Source of the DNA: Luteitalea sp.
GTDB lineage: Bacteria; Acidobacteriota; Vicinamibacteria; Vicinamibacterales; Vicinamibacteraceae
Assembly: GCA_009377495.1 (NCBI GenBank)
Contig: WHTZ01000001.1
Location: forward strand, 116,625 to 180,624
Length of the DNA: 64,000 bases
Reading direction: 5' to 3'
A program made the position numbers and the translations under genes. The notes beneath the pieces were generated by a model, which ran no database searches, was not told where the DNA came from, and saw only the letters and a list, made by a program, of their open reading frames with translations. This document shows positions 23,743 to 33,600 of this stretch, piece by piece; position 1 is the first letter of the stretch; each line of letters begins with the position of its first letter.

Positions 23743-26084
23743 CTGAGCCCCCATCGCCGCCGCAACGCCCACTCCGTGCAGAGCATCGCAGCCACCAACA
23801 AGAACGTCCACGGGTTGTGCCACAGCTCACGCTGCACCCAGACACGCGGTGACGAGGTGCGCGCCGCAATCAACGCCGGCAACTGCGCGAGCTCTCGGGC
23901 GGCGAGCAGGCGGCCCCCGGTCGCCTCGGCCAGCCGCTCGAGCGCCGCATCGTTGCGCCGCGGGTCGGCCATCTCCGGGTCTGCGCCGCCCACGAGCCAC
24001 CATTCGCGTGACGCACCCAGCTCGGCGCCGGTCGTCTCATCGTCGGCGCCGGGGTCGCGCATGACCACGCGTGTGCGACGGATCGTGGGTTGATCCGCTC
24101 GCGGCGCCGACCGACGTTCCGCATCGTGGCCCGCCGCCTTCTCACGCGACGAGGCCGAGCCACGGGCAGCCTCCACGCGCACGTCGTACGTCCCGGAGGT
24201 TGGTGGTGTGAAGGTGGCGATGTACACGCCAGTCGACCCGGCACCTGTTGCGGGGACTGCGCGAAGCTCTCGCGACTGGCCTTCGGGGTCCGTGACCTGC
24301 ACGCGGACGGCCGCGTCGGCCACGGCCTTGAATTCAGCGTCGAACACTTGCACCATCAACGGCGCCGCGACCCCGGGCGGCACGGCCGTCACCTTTACCG
24401 AGACCGGATCAGGCGCCGCGGTCGCGAGCCAACGTCCCGCCTGCCGCCAGAAGGTCTCGTACACGTTATTGCTCGACGGCAGCTGCATGCGCCAACGCCA
24501 TGAGGCTTCGCCACCGAACACCAGGGTCCGTCCGCGACCGTAATGCTGGACCGCCACGAGTGGGCGCTCGTCCCCGCCTGCCCCTTCGGCCAGGGCGAGC
24601 ACCTGAGCGCCGGGACGCGGTTGTCCCATCGCCGAGGTCGCGGGCAGCGGCGGAAGCTCGGTCCAGAGGCGTTGGCTCGCCTCGCCGGATCCGCCAAGCT
24701 GCGTGATGGGATGCCGCTCGCCAGCCCGCGTGAGCAGGATGCGGCCGCCGCGTCTAGGCGTGCTCGTCTCGCCATCGGAGGCGATACGCCCGGTGAAGTC
24801 CACCGGCAGCACCGCTTCGATTGGCGTGCCGCGAAGGCCGGCCGCCGCAAACGTGCGCGCGCCGAGCACCAGCAAGCCACCTCCGCGCTCTTCGACGAAC
24901 GCCGCAGTCCACTCGGCTTGCGCGCGCGTCAGTTGGCTCGCGGTCATGTTGGCGAGCACGACCACGTCGTAGGCGAACAGCGCTTCACGCGATGCTGGAT
25001 AGCCGGAGCGAAGCATCGCGGCGCGTGGCGCAGCAGCCTGCACATAGTAGGTGGCCGCGCCGCTATCGTCGCGCCCCTTTTGCACGACCGAGTCCAGCTC
25101 GAGACCCGGGTCACGCGCCCACGCACGCTTCAGAAACGTGTGCTCGAACCCGGGGGCGCCCTCGACGAGCAACACCTGGCGCCGCCGACCCGCGGGGGGG
25201 ACGAGCACACTGCGCCGGTTGTTGGCGTTCGTGATCTCCCCCTCGGCCGTCGGGACCTCCACGGTGTAGACGGTTGGTCGGTCCCGCGGCGGCGACACAC
25301 GAAAGCGCTCGGTTGTCGGCGCGCCATCGCCCGGTGGCGCCACACGCCGCACTTGGATGGGCCGGCCATTTTCAAGCACCCGCACCGCGACAGGGGTCGT
25401 ACCGAAGCCATGGCTCACGACGGTCGCGGACAGCTCGACGATCGATCCTTCAACCCGTGCCTCGCCGACGCTGACCGCCGTAACCTCGCGGTCGCGCTCG
25501 ACACGGGTGGCGCCGAGGGGCACGGCAAACACCGGTGCACCGGGTGCAGCGAGACGACTCATCTGCGGCTCACCTGTCTGGCCGCCATCGGACACAACCA
25601 CGATCGCCACGGGCTCATCGTCGCCGGTCCGCGTCCGGACGAGGCGCGTTGCGCCGACGAGGTCTGTCAGTGGACCCGTGGTCGTAAGCTCATCGAGCGA
25701 GCGGCGGGTCACCGTGCGATCGAAGCCGAGGAGCTCGACGTCGTAGCGTCCGCGAAGCGCGGGTAGCAGGGTCTGACGCACGAGCGCCTGCGCGGCAGCC
25801 GATCGCGTCACGCCGCGGCCATCAGGCAACCCCATGCTGCGCGACGTGTCGACCAAGACCGCCACGCGCCGGCCCGTACCAGGTGGCTCTGGTCGAGCGA
25901 TGACCGGTCGAAGGATGAAGACGAGCAATAGAATCAGCGCCGTGGTCCGGAGCGCGACGAGGCCGACCCGCTGGGCCCGCGAAAGTGGAGGCACGGCGCG
26001 CACATAGGCCACCACGGCCACGACGACCGCGGCCATGATCCAAGCGGCGATCAGCCACCACGGGAGCGGCCATGCGAACGTCAT
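23739..26084 (-). CDS. membrane VWA protein with glutamine-amidotransferase-like domain
   Basis: A 781-residue protein. Two N-terminal transmembrane helices (about 8-28 and 42-60) precede a VWA domain with an intact MIDAS start, DTSRS (D79, S81, S83). A class I GATase-like domain follows in the middle (LLVEGAPGFEHTFL, then a GGGLLVLGAR turn) without an obvious catalytic Cys, as is usual in this family. An Ig-like domain and a C-terminal transmembrane helix (WTFLLVAAMLCTEWALRRR) close it. It overlaps both neighbours by 4 bp. Probably a periplasmic-facing partner of the MoxR system. Confidence 0.82.
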   Translation of the reverse strand: MTFAWPLPWWLIAAWIMAAVVVAVVAYVRAVPPLSRAQRVGLVALRTTALILLLVFILRPVIARPEPPGTGRRVAVLVDTSRSMGLPDGRGVTRSAAAQALVRQTLLPALRGRYDVELLGFDRTVTRRSLDELTTTGPLTDLVGATRLVRTRTGDDEPVAIVVVSDGGQTGEPQMSRLAAPGAPVFAVPLGATRVERDREVTAVSVGEARVEGSIVELSATVVSHGFGTTPVAVRVLENGRPIQVRRVAPPGDGAPTTERFRVSPPRDRPTVYTVEVPTAEGEITNANNRRSVLVPPAGRRRQVLLVEGAPGFEHTFLKRAWARDPGLELDSVVQKGRDDSGAATYYVQAAAPRAAMLRSGYPASREALFAYDVVVLANMTASQLTRAQAEWTAAFVEERGGGLLVLGARTFAAAGLRGTPIEAVLPVDFTGRIASDGETSTPRRGGRILLTRAGERHPITQLGGSGEASQRLWTELPPLPATSAMGQPRPGAQVLALAEGAGGDERPLVAVQHYGRGRTLVFGGEASWRWRMQLPSSNNVYETFWRQAGRWLATAAPDPVSVKVTAVPPGVAAPLMVQVFDAEFKAVADAAVRVQVTDPEGQSRELRAVPATGAGSTGVYIATFTPPTSGTYDVRVEAARGSASSREKAAGHDAERRSAPRADQPTIRRTRVVMRDPGADDETTGAELGASREWWLVGGADPEMADPRRNDAALERLAEATGGRLLAARELAQLPALIAARTSSPRVWVQRELWHNPWTFLLVAAMLCTEWALRRRWGLR

Positions 26085-29000
26085 CCTCCGGGCCCCGGCT
26101 TTTTTGCGATCGATCGATAGTAGCGCGCCACCGAGTCGCGGTACCGCTCCGGGGCCCGCTCGTCGCCGCCCGCATTCAGCCGGTTCCGGGCATCGCGCTC
26201 AGCGAGCTGTTCAGAGAGTGCGAGCTCGAGCGTCTCGAGCTCGGTCATGACCTCCTTGCGCAGGGCGTCCCAGCGCGAGAAATCCTGCTTGAACGCTTCG
26301 GTGCCCGGCGCGGAACGACTGAACTCTTGATGCTCTGGTGTCCCGCCAGCGGCGGCGCCCTCTGAATTCTGTTGGCCAGCCTCATCGACGAGTGATCGCG
26401 CCTCACGCAACAACTGCTCGCGCTCGGCCCCGAGCTCGGCCAGCTCGTCGCCGCGACCGGCACCTGATCCACGAGATTCACCGGCCGTCTCTCTACCGCT
26501 AGGCGAGGCGCCCGACCGGCCGTTCCCGCTTCCCGATTCCTGATTCCCGCTTCCCGATTCCCGTTTCCCGTTTCCCGCTTCCCGATTCCCGCTTCCCGAC
26601 TGCGCACCGCGCTCGGCGCCCTGTCCCTGCGCCCTGCGATCGCCGTTGCCTTGCTCGTTCTGCGCTTGCGACGGCTGGCCGTCTCTCTGGCCCGACCGCT
26701 CACGGTCAGCCTCGGCAAGACGCTGATCGATCTCTGCGAGCCGCTCCCGTACGCGCTGTGCCCTCGCGAGCTGCTCGGCCAGGCGTTCGGATGCTTCATC
26801 ACGGCGGGCTGACGTTCCGCCCAGCGCGCGCTCAGCCTCTCGAAGTCGCGCCAGCGACTCCTCGCTCCGACTCGCCGCCTCGCCGACATCGGCCTCGCGT
26901 AAGCCACGCGTCGCGCGACGCATGTCTTCGAGCGCTCGCTGCAGAGCCTCGGTCAGCTGACCCGTCCCCGCACGCGTCTCGCGCGCGGCCTCGGCTCCTC
27001 CGCTGCTGGCAGGCCTAGAGGCCCGCGCTGCGGTCTGCTGATCGCTCCTTGCTTCGCTACTCTCGTCTCGACGCGCGTTCTCTCCATTGCGCGCAGACTC
27101 GGGCTCTTCACCCCGCGTGCTCCCACCACGCGCAGACTCCGGCGTCTCACCCCGCGCACCCTGACCGCCCGCAGATTCCGATTCCGCACCCCGCGCCTCC
27201 TGGCCGCCCGCGGCCCCCTGAGACTCATTTGACCCGCTCGACGCGTTGCTGCCCTCATTCGCCTGACTACCATCGGCGCTACGCTCTTGATCGAGCTCAC
27301 GTGCAAGCTGCATGGCCTGGCGCTGGAGCTCTTCTTGTTCGCGCGTCAGCCGTTCGAGGCGACGCTTAATTTCTTCTTCGGCGGCGGGCCCGCGCTGGCG
27401 CGCCAGATCTCGCTGCGCCCGTGCGAGGTCGTCCTGGCGGCGCGCGAGCTCTCGGAGCCGCTCGAGCGCAGACGACTCGCGAGCCTCCTGGGCCTGATTG
27501 GCTGTACTCTGCTGCGCGTAGTTCGTGGTCTGCTCGCGAAGCAACTCCCGATCGAACAATGCCGAGAGATCCTCCGTCCCACTGCGGCCGCCACCGCCAC
27601 CGCCTTGCTGGCGCGCCACCAGCCGGCGTCGCACCTCAGCGTCGGCGCGCAGCAGCTCGTTGTACGCCTCCATCTCGTGTGGTAGGGCTCGAGCTGTTTG
27701 TTGGTTGGCCAGGGCATCAGCCGCGTGCGACATGGCCTCGGCTGCCCGCGCGATGGGCGGACGCGCGCTCTCCTCGCCCTCGTCATTACCACGGCGACCC
27801 CCAAGGCGTCCGAGCGCCGCGCGCGCGGCTTGCCGTGCCGCCTGGTCACGCAGCTCGGCTTGGGCACGTCCCAGGGATCGAATGTCGGCGGCAGACCGGC
27901 CACCAGCGGACCGCCGGTCCAATTTCCACGTCGCGATGATCAAATCTTTCTGGGCGGCCGCAAGATCTTCGAGACCACCCCCCGCGCCGCTCATGGCCAT
28001 GGCCTGACTCTGCGCCGCGGCGAACTCCTCGCTGAACGGTCGGACCTCGAGGAAGAAGATGTCGCTGCGCGCTTCGGTTGGCCGCTTTCCACGTCCCACG
28101 TCGACTGCGCGCGCATAGTACGAGATGAAGTCACCTGGCTGAACGTCCAGATCCTCGAGAAAGAGGGTGTGACGGCCCGTCACGGACGTGCGCCGCTGGT
28201 CGCGCGGCGCTTCTTCTGCACGGTCAGCCGATTTGGCCTCCTGGCCGCTCCCGAGCCGAACGCGCTGTTCCTTGTGACCGCGCACCGCATACACGAGCTC
28301 GAACTGCTCAACCCCGTAGTCGTCATCAGCACGCGCCTCGATAGCCACTTCCTCGAGCCGTGTGACGGCGCGATCTCCCTCTGGACGAATCACGCGAACC
28401 TCCGGGGGACGGTCGTCGACGACCCGGAGGAAGAACTCCGTGTCGCCTGGACTGTCCAGTCCGTCGCGGTCGCGCAGGGCGACGCGATACGCTCCGTTCC
28501 CGTCGAGTGTGAATGCCATCTCGGCGACCGTCTCTGTCACCACGCGCATGGGCGTAGTCCGCTCCGCGTCGGTTCGCACGAACGTCGCGCGGCTGAGCGA
28601 CTTGTTCGCATGGACTCGCAGCCGAATCTCGGTGCCGGCTGGTGCGTACACATCACCGCTGTCTTCCACCACGCGCGGCTCGAGACCCGTAAACGACGGA
28701 TACTTGTAGTCCACATCAATGCGTGTCACGTGCGGGCGAGGCAACGCGTCGACCCGATACTCGTCCGACGCCAACCTTCCGGCGGTCACCCGATACGTGA
28801 AACCACGCGTCACTTTGGGTATGCGGATCTCGAAGCGCCCATCGTTCGACCGTGTCATTCGCTCGGCATGACGCGCGGCGCCCGATCTCACCCGGAGCTC
28901 CGGGACGGCCAGCTCGACGTCGTGCGGCACGCCGCTGATGTGCGCCTGAATGGTCAGCGGATCATGCATCGCGATGCGGGCGTCACCCGGCGTCACCCTG

Positions 29001-29545
29001 ACCGTGATCGTCGGCGGCCACACCGCGAACCACACCGCACGGGCCGCGCGCGTCACGGCGTCTTGCGACGCGACGCCAATCGCCAGGAGCGCTACCAGCG
29101 CCAGCGCCGCTCCGCCCGCCGCCGCCCGCACGCGGCTCGCCGAGACGATCTGCTCGAGGTCGAGCCTGCTGGCCACCCGTGTCGCGTCGTCTTCCAGCAG
29201 CGTCCGAAGGGCGCTCGGACCAGCATCGATCGCGCTCACCAGGCGCTCCTCGCACTCCGGACAGCGCTCCTCCACGAGACGTGCCACGTCTCGATCCGTC
29301 GGTCGACGCCGATACGGCCACGCGCAATAGACTGCCGCCGCTGCTACCACTACGCCGATGATGGCCGTCAGGCGGGCTAGCCGATCAGTCGTCGGCGCCC
29401 ATGTCCGGTCCATGATGGCGAGGAGCACCACGGCCACCGCTGCCACAAGCAGCACACGTGTCATCACGCGCAGCCAGGCGACGCGCCGCCAGCGGCGTCG
29501 GACCTCGTCCAGAATGGTCAGGAACGTGGGACCGCGATCATTCAT
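26081..29545 (-). CDS. giant DUF4175-type membrane coiled-coil protein
   Basis: About 1154 residues. Two or three hydrophobic helices lie in the first 190 residues, then Ig-like beta domains (to about 480). A very long charged helical region follows, full of Gln/Arg/Glu heptads (450-1050), then a conserved C-terminal tail (FSRWDALRKEVMTELETLE). Low-complexity patches within the coil carry AGGQ/ARGE and GSGNRE-type repeats. The ATG at 29545 overlaps the BatA-like gene stop (ATGA) and is preferred over 29563. Proteins of this type accompany MoxR/VWA operons; the function is unknown, but a filamentous scaffold in the envelope is suggested by shape. Confidence 0.8.
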   Translation of the reverse strand: MNDRGPTFLTILDEVRRRWRRVAWLRVMTRVLLVAAVAVVLLAIMDRTWAPTTDRLARLTAIIGVVVAAAAVYCAWPYRRRPTDRDVARLVEERCPECEERLVSAIDAGPSALRTLLEDDATRVASRLDLEQIVSASRVRAAAGGAALALVALLAIGVASQDAVTRAARAVWFAVWPPTITVRVTPGDARIAMHDPLTIQAHISGVPHDVELAVPELRVRSGAARHAERMTRSNDGRFEIRIPKVTRGFTYRVTAGRLASDEYRVDALPRPHVTRIDVDYKYPSFTGLEPRVVEDSGDVYAPAGTEIRLRVHANKSLSRATFVRTDAERTTPMRVVTETVAEMAFTLDGNGAYRVALRDRDGLDSPGDTEFFLRVVDDRPPEVRVIRPEGDRAVTRLEEVAIEARADDDYGVEQFELVYAVRGHKEQRVRLGSGQEAKSADRAEEAPRDQRRTSVTGRHTLFLEDLDVQPGDFISYYARAVDVGRGKRPTEARSDIFFLEVRPFSEEFAAAQSQAMAMSGAGGGLEDLAAAQKDLIIATWKLDRRSAGGRSAADIRSLGRAQAELRDQAARQAARAALGRLGGRRGNDEGEESARPPIARAAEAMSHAADALANQQTARALPHEMEAYNELLRADAEVRRRLVARQQGGGGGGRSGTEDLSALFDRELLREQTTNYAQQSTANQAQEARESSALERLRELARRQDDLARAQRDLARQRGPAAEEEIKRRLERLTREQEELQRQAMQLARELDQERSADGSQANEGSNASSGSNESQGAAGGQEARGAESESAGGQGARGETPESARGGSTRGEEPESARNGENARRDESSEARSDQQTAARASRPASSGGAEAARETRAGTGQLTEALQRALEDMRRATRGLREADVGEAASRSEESLARLREAERALGGTSARRDEASERLAEQLARAQRVRERLAEIDQRLAEADRERSGQRDGQPSQAQNEQGNGDRRAQGQGAERGAQSGSGNREAGNGKRESGSGNQESGSGNGRSGASPSGRETAGESRGSGAGRGDELAELGAEREQLLREARSLVDEAGQQNSEGAAAGGTPEHQEFSRSAPGTEAFKQDFSRWDALRKEVMTELETLELALSEQLAERDARNRLNAGGDERAPERYRDSVARYYRSIAKKPGPGG
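26525..26590. repeat. in-frame tandem GATTCCCGCTTCCC repeat
   Basis: Alternating GATTCCC and GCTTCCC words inside the DUF4175 gene are translated as a GSGNREAGNGKRES-like stretch. The heptamer period keeps frame only through 21-bp units. Confidence 0.75.
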
Positions 29546-31449
29546 GGCTTCCCTCGCATCCACGGGACGTCGGTAGGGCGCCCCTTTGGTCGACGCCGGC
29601 GTCCAACCACGCTTTCGGCAACCAGCAAGCCAGCTAGCAGCATCAGCACGTAGCGCCAGAGTGCCTGGTTCGACTCGGCGCCACGCGGGCTCGCGCGCGG
29701 GGCATCCTCGGGCGACCCCGGCCCGGGTCGGACGTGAGCTTGGAACGCCTCGACCGACTCGCGATCGAGCGTCGATTCGCTCACATCGACGTTCAACGCC
29801 ACCCGCCGGCCGCGCGGCCCAATCGCGAACACGCCGGGGCGATCAGCCTGCTCAGGCGCCACTTCCTTCAACAACCAATCGGACTCGTCTCGCCTCGCGC
29901 GTGCGAGGTACCGTGTGACCTCGTGCACGAATGGCACGAACGCGGCGTGCACCGGAAAATCGTTCCACGCCAGATTCAGGTCTGAAGCAAACACCAGCAC
30001 ACGTCCGTCGCCAAGCGGCAACTCGACCAACGCCGGCCAGCCGTTGGTGAATTGCGCTAGCACACGCCCCGAGCCGTTCGCCTCGATGTGTGCGGCGCGG
30101 TCGAACCGGACGCTCATCAGGCCTCCAGCCGCATCGCCGAACGCTTCGAACACGGGATGCCGCGCGTCGAGCGGCGCGAGCGCCACCGGAAAACGATCAG
30201 GATTCCCAGGTCTGATGGCCACGCCGGCCGCGGCGAGCAGGCTCGACACCACCCCCACATCGGCATCAGGACCAATCGCCAGGAGCACACGGCCACCTCC
30301 ACGCGCATAGTCCCGAAGCCGGCCGCCCAACCCGCGGTCGACGCCTGCCGTGCCCAGCAGCAGCACCACGTCGACATCCTGGAGCTTCTCTGCGGTCAGG
30401 TCCCGCGCGGCCGTGGCACCCAGGACCTCCAGGCCAGACTCGCCACCTGCCGAGGCGGCTTCGAGCGCGCGCTGCAGATAGAAGACCCGCGACGAGGCAC
30501 CGGTCCCACCCACGATCGCCAGCAGGTGCGCCGGTGCCGGCGGATCCAGGAGCATCACCCGTTCGTCGTCAGCGGGCAGCCCGCCTGGATCATCGAGCGT
30601 CACGCGCGCGACGCCGTGTGTCGGAAGTGACGCCCGAATCTCAGCCGGCACGGCGCGGCCGGACGGAACGGTCACGCGTACGTCACCGAGTGCTTCATCG
30701 TCTACGGTCAAACGTGCGACGGTCTCTCGGGAACGTCCACCAAGGTTGTGAGCAATCATTCGGACACCAGCGGCCGTTCTCTCAGCTGCGGTGATCGCGA
30801 TGTTTTCCACGGGTCCACCGACGTCCTCCACGGTCACGTCCAACTCACCCCTGGTGGTGGCGTTGCCTGCTGCCCAACCCTCCCGCTGCAAATCGGTCAC
30901 GACGATGAGGCGGCCTGGCCGACGAGCCAAGAGCCCATCGACATGATCGACGAGGCGGCGATAGTCGGTGCCGCGGACGCCGGCGCGCAGCCGCTCGACG
31001 CCCGCAAGGGCAACGCCACGGTCGGCGACGGGCTCAACCACGGTCCGTGCGCGGTCATCGAACAGGACAAGGCCGACGGCACTGCCTGCCGGCACGCGAC
31101 GAATAGCGTCCGCCGCACGATTGCGCGCGGCCTCGAAGCGTCCGGGCGCGTCCATGCTGTACGAGATATCGACGGCCACGATGGTCGCCGGATTCGTCAC
31201 ACCTCGTCCCTGCACGTACGGTCGCGTGAAGGCCACAGCCAGTAGCAGGACCGCCGCCATACGCAGCGCGAGCAACAGCCAATCGGACGGACGCCGCCGG
31301 GCGCGGAAGAGGATCGGTGTCCGCTCGATGAACGCGACGGCGGTGAACCCGAGGCGCCGGGCTTCCTCGCGCCGGAGCAGGTGCAGCACGAACGGCACTG
31401 CCACTGCCAGCGCGCCGAACCAAAACCACGGGGACAGGAACGACAGCAT
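29542..31449 (-). CDS. BatA-domain and VWA membrane protein
   Basis: A 635-residue protein. The N-terminal BatA domain (MLSFLSPWFWFGALAVAVPFV, then HLLRREEARR) has two transmembrane helices, followed by a VWA domain with complete MIDAS DISYS (D94, S96, S98). A GATase-like Rossmann region lies in the middle (VLLLGTAGVDRGLG) and a C-terminal transmembrane helix ends it. Such proteins are clients or partners of MoxR ATPases and present VWA domains to the periplasm. The last residues (PKGRPTDVP) are encoded by half of a REP element at 29573-29589. It starts 77 bp after DUF58 across a GTCACC repeat array. Confidence 0.85.
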   Translation of the reverse strand: MLSFLSPWFWFGALAVAVPFVLHLLRREEARRLGFTAVAFIERTPILFRARRRPSDWLLLALRMAAVLLLAVAFTRPYVQGRGVTNPATIVAVDISYSMDAPGRFEAARNRAADAIRRVPAGSAVGLVLFDDRARTVVEPVADRGVALAGVERLRAGVRGTDYRRLVDHVDGLLARRPGRLIVVTDLQREGWAAGNATTRGELDVTVEDVGGPVENIAITAAERTAAGVRMIAHNLGGRSRETVARLTVDDEALGDVRVTVPSGRAVPAEIRASLPTHGVARVTLDDPGGLPADDERVMLLDPPAPAHLLAIVGGTGASSRVFYLQRALEAASAGGESGLEVLGATAARDLTAEKLQDVDVVLLLGTAGVDRGLGGRLRDYARGGGRVLLAIGPDADVGVVSSLLAAAGVAIRPGNPDRFPVALAPLDARHPVFEAFGDAAGGLMSVRFDRAAHIEANGSGRVLAQFTNGWPALVELPLGDGRVLVFASDLNLAWNDFPVHAAFVPFVHEVTRYLARARRDESDWLLKEVAPEQADRPGVFAIGPRGRRVALNVDVSESTLDRESVEAFQAHVRPGPGSPEDAPRASPRGAESNQALWRYVLMLLAGLLVAESVVGRRRRPKGRPTDVPWMRGKP

Positions 31450-31480
31450 AGCTTCTTAGACACGGGCACGGCGTGAAGGG

Positions 31481-31543
31481 GCCTTGTCACCCCCTCACCT
31501 TGTCACCCCCTCACCTTGTCACCCCCTCACCTTGTCACCCCTC
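31481..31543. repeat. tandem CACCCCCTCACCTTGT array
   Basis: Four to five units of (minus) GTGACAAGGTGAGGGG lie between the BatA and DUF58 genes. The TGA stop of DUF58 (31527-31529) lies inside the first unit. The same array recurs at 38755-38890 and 43105-43160. Confidence 0.85.
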
Positions 31544-32462
31544 GTCCGCGACCGGCCAAATACGTCAATAGCGTCAGATCAAGCGGGCGCGATGTGTCGA
31601 CGAGCTGGTAGTCGATGTCCGCACCCCGCAGCTCTCGCTCGTAGGAGCGGGTCAACTCGTCCATCCGCCGCAAATATCCGTCCCGCGCGCGTGCCGGATC
31701 CGCGAGCACCTCGTCGGCCGACTCTACGTCCTGAAAGCGGGCCGCACCTTCGAAGGGGAACGTCAGCTCGTCCGGGTCGAGCACCTGGAAGACGACCACC
31801 TCCATGCCGCGCGAGCGGACGTATCTGAGCGATCGCACGACACGGTCCGGCGCGTGCAGCAGGTCGGAGAAGACCATGATGAGACCACGCCGGGTGATCG
31901 AGTCGGCCAGTGCCTCGAGTGGCGCCGCGAGATTCGACCGCGTTCCAACCTGGACGCGTTCGAGCGCAACGAGCAAGGCGTGCACCTGTCCGCGTCGCGA
32001 GCTTGGCGCGATGCGTGTGACGATCCGATGATCGAAGGTCACCAAACCCACCGCGTCGTGCTGTCGCTGCAGCAGGTACGCGATCGACGCCGCGAGGCAA
32101 GACGCGTAGTCCAACTTGGTCATGCCAGCACGACCACCGTAGCCCATCGACGCGCTCACATCGACGAGGAGGTGGCAATCCAGGTTACGCTCCTCCTCGT
32201 ACTTTCGTACAACGTGACGGTCCGTACGCGCGTACACCTTCCAGTCCACGGTTGCCAGGTCGTCGCCGGGCAGGTACTGCCGGTACTCCGCGAACTCGAC
32301 GCTGTAGCCGCGAAAGGGACTCCGATGCAGGCCTTGCATCAGGCCTTCCACGATGGTCCGTGCTTTGAGATCCAGCGTGCCCAGGCCGGCCACCACGGCG
32401 GGTAGCAGGAACCGTGACGAAGGCGGGCCGCCTCCGCTCGACTTCGGCGAGTCGGTCATCAC
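31527..32462 (-). CDS. DUF58 domain protein (VWA-like)
   Basis: A 311-residue soluble protein of the DUF58 family. The signature is GYSVEFAEYRQYLPGDD followed by DWKVYARTD, then a VWA-like fold with DVSASM as metal-site loop. DUF58 proteins are constant partners of MoxR ATPases. The ATG overlaps the MoxR stop (ATGA). The final GVTR and stop come from a repeat unit. Confidence 0.92.
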   Translation of the reverse strand: MMTDSPKSSGGGPPSSRFLLPAVVAGLGTLDLKARTIVEGLMQGLHRSPFRGYSVEFAEYRQYLPGDDLATVDWKVYARTDRHVVRKYEEERNLDCHLLVDVSASMGYGGRAGMTKLDYASCLAASIAYLLQRQHDAVGLVTFDHRIVTRIAPSSRRGQVHALLVALERVQVGTRSNLAAPLEALADSITRRGLIMVFSDLLHAPDRVVRSLRYVRSRGMEVVVFQVLDPDELTFPFEGAARFQDVESADEVLADPARARDGYLRRMDELTRSYERELRGADIDYQLVDTSRPLDLTLLTYLAGRGRGVTR

Positions 32463-33481
32463 GTGAGGGTGCTCCGTGGAGGCGGGACGGTTTCAAGCAG
32501 TCGCTCGACGATCCCCTCGGGCGTGATGCCTTCGGCATCGGCATAGAAGTTCACGAGGATCCGGTGACGCAGCGTCGGCCCCGCGAGCACGCGAATGTCG
32601 CCGACCGACACGTTGAAACGGCCGTGCATCAGCGCCCGCGCTTTGCCGCCGAGCACGAGGGCCTGCGCCGCCCGGAGGCCCGCGCCCCACTTGACCCACT
32701 TCCGGACGAACTCCGGGGCATCCGGCGCACCCGGCCTCGACGTCGCCGCGAGTCGCACGGCGTAGCGTGCGACGTCCTCCGCCACGACCACATGCCGCAC
32801 CACCTCCTGAATCTGCAGGATCTCGGGCCCTTGCAAGACGCGCGCGAGTAACGGCTGCGCCTCCGACGTGGTCGCGGTGACCACGCGAACCTCGTCCTCC
32901 TCCGAGAGGTACGTCATCACGATGTTGAGCATGAAGCGATCGAGCTGCGCTTCCGGGAGCGGATACGTCCCTTCGAGCTCGATCGGGTTCTGCGTGGCGA
33001 GGACGAAGAACGGCGGCTCGAGCGGGAACGTTTGGCCCGCCGCGGTGACGTGACGCTCCTGCATCGCCTCGAGCAGCGCCGCCTGTGTCTTGGGGGGCGT
33101 GCGATTGATCTCGTCGGCCAACACCATCTGCGCGAAGATCGGTCCGCGGACAAAGCGCAGCGTGCGCCGGCCGTTCGTGTCGTCGAGGATTTCCGTGCCC
33201 GTGATGTCGGCTGGCATCAGGTCTGGCGTGAACTGGATGCGCTTGAAGCGGAGATCGAGGATCTCGGCCAGCGTCTTCACGAGCAACGTCTTCGCCAGGC
33301 CCGGCACGCCGGTGAGGAGACAATGGCCGCCCGAAAAGAGCGCCGCGAGCACGAGCTCGATGGTCTCCTCCTGCCCCACCACGACCTTGCGCAGCTCGTC
33401 GAGGATCTGTTGCCGTCCCGTCGCCACACGGTCGACGAGCTCATGGACCGCCTCCCGCGATTCAGTGCTGACTTGATGCAT
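32459..33481 (-). CDS. MoxR-family AAA+ ATPase
   Basis: A 340-residue ATPase with Walker A GVPGLAKT (58-65), Walker B MVLADEINRTPPKTQ, sensor 1 LATQNPIELEGTYPLPEAQLDRF (given here only as landmark) and a lid domain. MoxR proteins act as chaperones that mature or remodel VWA partners, and three VWA-type genes follow. A GGAG ribosome site lies 8 nt before the ATG at 33481. Confidence 0.95.
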   Translation of the reverse strand: MHQVSTESREAVHELVDRVATGRQQILDELRKVVVGQEETIELVLAALFSGGHCLLTGVPGLAKTLLVKTLAEILDLRFKRIQFTPDLMPADITGTEILDDTNGRRTLRFVRGPIFAQMVLADEINRTPPKTQAALLEAMQERHVTAAGQTFPLEPPFFVLATQNPIELEGTYPLPEAQLDRFMLNIVMTYLSEEDEVRVVTATTSEAQPLLARVLQGPEILQIQEVVRHVVVAEDVARYAVRLAATSRPGAPDAPEFVRKWVKWGAGLRAAQALVLGGKARALMHGRFNVSVGDIRVLAGPTLRHRILVNFYADAEGITPEGIVERLLETVPPPRSTLT

Positions 33482-33549
33482 CCCGTGCTCCGTCTCCGAG
33501 AGAGTCCGTATCGAGAGATCATTCGCGCTGTCAGATGGCGCTGTCAGAT

Positions 33550-33573
33550 GGCGCCCCTAAAGGGGCGCCCTAC
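33550..33573. repeat. REP-like palindrome between MoxR and DUF4159 genes
   Basis: GGCGCCCCTAAAGGGGCGCC followed by CTAC, identical to the core at 8367-8386. It fills most of the only sizeable gap (119 bp) in the upstream half of the MoxR operon. Confidence 0.85.
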
Positions 33574-33600
33574 AAAGCCATCCTGTCCCCTTATAGCGAA

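Noticed and set aside
24543-25766. 407-residue open frame on the plus strand
   Set aside because: Antisense to the VWA/GATase gene; composition is that of a reverse frame.
23739-26084. active glutamine amidotransferase
   Set aside because: The fold-like turns are present but no catalytic Cys-His pair can be identified, so only the domain likeness is claimed.
27698-29380. 560-residue open frame on the plus strand
   Set aside because: Antisense to the DUF4175 gene, which has coherent membrane and coiled-coil structure and a 4-bp overlap with its neighbours.
31481-31543. possible CRISPR array
   Set aside because: The units are short tandem words without unique spacers, and the same words occur at many gene borders; no cas gene is present.
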